From: Neelides folsomi
Lineage: Eukaryota > Arthropoda > Collembola > Neelipleona > Neelidae
Length of the DNA stretch: 64,000 nucleotides
Assembly: GCA_034687125.1 (NCBI GenBank)
Contig: JAQGBZ010000329.1
Span: forward strand, 1 to 64,000
Direction of reading: 5' to 3'
Of this stretch, positions 61,001-64,000 are shown piece by piece (the stretch's first letter is position 1; the number at the start of each line of letters is the position of its first letter). A program made the position numbers and the translations under genes. The notes beneath the pieces were generated by a model. The model did no database searches. It saw only the letters and a program-made list of their open reading frames with translations, and was not told the origin of the DNA.

Positions 61001-63706
61001 TATAATGTTTTATTTATGTTTGTCCTTTCTGACACCCGAACCTGAGAAATGCTTGAAGGGTGGTCTTTAGTGAGTGAAAGAAATAAGAGATGAGATACGG
61101 CGAGTTACTCATTTATACTTATTTGACTATTTGTGTAACTCTGTCTGACTGTGTCCTTTGGTAGACATCACACATGCCTGAGGCTCAACTCATTCAGATT
61201 ATGACCTGTCTCCCCAACATCCCATAATTAAAATTTATACTCATTTTTTGAATTATGGATCTGGAGAATATGTGTGTTCTTTCGGCGTTTCCCCCTCACC
61301 TACTTCACTCATATACTCACATTAATGGTGAGGGTTCGAAGAGAGGTCGGCGATTATTTTGTAAATGGCTTCTTATTTTATATCCCATTTTTCATCTTGG
61401 GAGTCTCCTTTGGTAAAAGAGGAAGAGGAGAGGAATAACTTATGGAGAAGGAGTGAGAGCAAAAAAAGTAAAGGCGTTGGCTGCATGGAATTCGAAGGTG
61501 CTTCTTCTCACAAACTCCCATCCTCTGTAAGAAACTGAAGAAACATAGAAGGGAGCATGGAGAAAATGAAAGAGAAATTGTAGAAGTTGAGATGAGGGTT
61601 CAAACTGGTAGTAAAATACTTCCTAGCCAACTTCCTTACAGTGTGGAGTTGATGTTGAAGGAGCCATAGAATAGTAATAAGGTATGGAGGATGAAATAAT
61701 GTAAAACTGTAAGATCGTATAACTCACAAGGAATTCCATAAGAAGGGCTGCAAATCTTGAGTTGAAAATTCTGTTGGTTTAAAAGGTATAAACTGGAATT
61801 CATAATAATAGATTACTAGATTACTTTTAGAGGATAGCGAACCTTCATAATATTTTGCTTTATTTGGGGTCTATAAAAGGAGTGATGTTGGGCAATTTAA
61901 GTCAGGGCAAATTCTCATTTCTCTTATGATTGTTATTTTTGTTATTTTGGAGCTCACAACTCAATCAGTTCCCAATCTAACGATAACTTCGAACCTTCAT
62001 GTTTAACGCATTTACGCACTTGCTCTTGGTAATCGGGACTTTTAAGAGATAAAGAATAATGATTCAGAGTGAATAGCCGTAGAATGAACTTTTTGGTTAA
62101 ACAATCTACTGAAATCATATGAAATTGTATTGTAATTGGCAAAAATAGTTTATTAAGAAAATGAAAAATGAAAAATTCATTTATGAAAAATGAATCATAT
62201 TATGATGAACTTTGTGTATTCTAAATTCATTCTTTCATATTATGTAGATTTCATATGTAGTTTTCAGTTCTCGGTTCAAGACGATTTTCGGAGGTTAATG
62301 ATTCACACATGTAATATGTAAATATTGAATGTGACTTTTATTTTATACTGAAGAAGCATAAAATGATAAATTGGCACTAATAAAACTGAAGTGGAAGGAT
62401 ATGAGTTTAACTGTTTAATGGATGTTGATCGGATGAGTTGAGATGCATTTGACAATATCATGTTACTGGAATGGTTGAATGATAATATTAAATTTCCTCA
62501 GGTGTCAAGACTCGTCATTCTTCATGAAGAAGCTGAAGATGGGAACGCGATGCCGAACTTGGAGAAGCCGGTCTTCGCCGTATCGGCAGCAGTCACAAAT
62601 CTTGTTCGAGTAGGCCGAGAAACGATCCAAAGTTCAGACGATGCAATTTTAAGACAAGACATGCCTGCAGCGTTGCAGCGGGTTGAAAGCGCTTCTAAAC
62701 TCCTCGAAGATGCTTCCGGATTGTTGAAAATGGATCCTTATTCACAACCAGCAAGAAAGAAATTGATCGAAGGGTCTCGTGGGATTCTCCAAGGAACTTC
62801 CTCTCTTTTACTTTGTTTTGATGAATCGGAAGTTCGGAAAATCATCCGGGAGTGTAAACGTGTTCTCGACTATCTTGCTGTTGCCGAAGTTGTCGATTCT
62901 CTTGAAGATTTGGTTCGATTTGTTAAAGATTTGAGCCCGTGCCTTAGCAAAGTAAGTTTAATGAGTTCAATATTCATGCAATGTTTTATTCTTCCAATTA
63001 CTCTTTTTTATTTAGTAAATCTAATTGAAAATAGAAGGAAGTATATTAGGAAGCAAATTGATATCTTAAGGCTAGTTAATTAAAAAATGTTTATTAACTT
63101 TTTTAGGTTTCTCGTGAAGTAGATGGTCGGCAGCTCGAACTGACCCACCAAGTCCATAGAGAAATCTTAATCCGGTGCCTTGAAGAGGTGAAGACTCTGA
63201 CTCCTATCTTGATCTGCAGTATGAAGATCTACATTCAAATTCACTCCCAAGGTTCGTTTCCTCTTTACTCGATGAAATCTTATTTTTAGCCGCAATATGC
63301 CTTCGTCTATGCATCAGTCTCCTCAAAGAATTCTTCATTTGTTTACTTTCACATTCCGCCAATTTTTTCTTCTTTTGATGAGAATGCCGAGTTATATATT
63401 TTACATTGGGAGAAGACGGGGGAATATACTTACATGTAGAGGAAGGCTATTTAAATTTGTTCATCAACTTAAGTTGGATCAAGATAACAAAAGGATCATT
63501 TTGTAGGTGGCAAGGGGGCCGAAGAGGCTGCAGTGAATCGAGACTACTTGGCCCAGCGAATGACTGATGAAATTAACGAGATTATCAGAGTCCTACAATT
63601 AACAACGTACGACGAAGACGAATGGGACGCTGATAACCTCACGGCAATGAAGCGGGCTCTGACTGTCGTTGATTCTAAAATGCAGGCTTCGCACGACTGG
63701 CTTGGA
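58056..63706 (+). CDS. Vcl: Vinculin, first four coding exons (3' part beyond window)
   Basis: Exons 58056-58112, 62502-62951, 63107-63251 and 63507-63706 encode the first 284 residues, in frame (phases 0, 0, 1, 0). Vinculin links integrin and cadherin adhesions to actin. The start [19 protein letters not shown] is nearly the same as in vertebrates. The head domain D1 helices follow: [83 protein letters not shown], and then D1/D2 sequences [24 protein letters not shown] and [39 protein letters not shown]1 carries the talin-binding site. The first intron is 4.4 kb. The last exon seen ends with a GTAAG donor at 63707, so the gene continues past the window. Confidence 0.97.
58113..62501 (+). other. 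Vinculin intron 1
   Basis: A GTATTA donor at 58113 and a TTCCTCAG acceptor at 62500 bound it. The interior is AT-rich with a few GA/CT-rich stretches (for example 61270-61580). No coding exon is recognised. First introns of this size often carry enhancers, but nothing specific is seen. Confidence 0.7.
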
Positions 63707-64000
63707 GTAAGTTCCTTCAATTACTTCTTTTTATTACAGTAGTAAATTAACTCGTAAGTATTGCTCTCAGGAAGGATCTTGGAATAGAATTGAAGACAAG
63801 CATGTACTAAAATAAATGTTTTTTTACTTCGGCTGTAGACATACAATAACATAAATATTAAAACACATTATTTCTTAAAATGAAAAAAATACAAATTGGT
63901 TTGGAATTCAAGTTGATTTCGATAAGTGGATTTTAACATTTTTAACCATTTGTCTGAATTGAATTTTATGTGTTTTGTAATATACGAATTCTATTTTAAT
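63707..64000 (+). other. Vinculin intron 4, start
   Basis: It begins with GTAAGT after the ASHDWLG codons. The rest is AT-rich with no exon visible before the window end. Confidence 0.7.

Noticed and set aside
63297-63506. Open frame between vinculin exons 3 and 4
   Set aside because: It lies in an intron bounded by good splice sites, and the vinculin alignment is continuous without it.
1-64000. tRNA, rRNA and CRISPR-like structures
   Set aside because: No cloverleaf, rRNA block or regularly spaced repeat array was recognised by eye.

Overview
The window is AT-rich nuclear DNA from an animal, most likely an arthropod. The evidence is short GT-AG introns throughout, a dpr-family neuronal immunoglobulin gene, a ZAD plus C2H2 zinc-finger protein (ZAD is an arthropod-associated domain) and TTAGG-type stretches. 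The species cannot be told from the sequence. I built all gene models by hand, joining exons by splice signals, reading phase and family similarity recalled from memory. No search was run.

Layout. The first 26 kb is gene-poor. It holds the last three exons of a dpr-like cell-surface gene (+, 2632-7793), a long AT-rich stretch, and a single-pass membrane protein with a large PY-motif cytoplasmic tail (-, 16017-18311). From 26 kb on, compact genes largely alternate in strand. They are a secreted lipid-binding-like protein (+, 26360-27553), COG5 of the Golgi tethering complex (-, 27753-30989), a Gly/Gln/Met-rich secreted protein (+, 31798-33062), a tetraspanin (-, 33564/33921-35558), two Ser/Gly/Ala-rich secreted proteins (+, 36492-38423 and 39332-40018), a ZAD-C2H2 zinc-finger protein (-, 41034-44696), EXOSC10/Rrp6 of the nuclear exosome (+, 45493-49173), a USP31/USP43-type ubiquitin protease (-, 52042-56147) and the start of vinculin (+, 58056 to past the window end). 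The alternation makes four head-to-head pairs: COG5 with the Gly-rich gene, the tetraspanin with the mucin-like gene, the zinc-finger gene with EXOSC10, and the USP with vinculin. It also makes several tail-to-tail pairs.

The genes are not one pathway. COG5, EXOSC10, the USP and vinculin are housekeeping or cytoskeletal. dpr is neuronal recognition. The least conventional part is 31.8-40 kb, where three low-complexity secreted proteins flank a tetraspanin. These look lineage-restricted (silk-, mucin- or matrix-like) and are the best candidates for undescribed biology. Other points of note are a GC-AG intron in COG5, an alternative acidic/His-rich tail on the tetraspanin, a zinc finger with an irregular C-x-C pair, a 231-bp near-palindrome just past the zinc-finger gene stop, and several other perfect inverted repeats and MITE-like elements.
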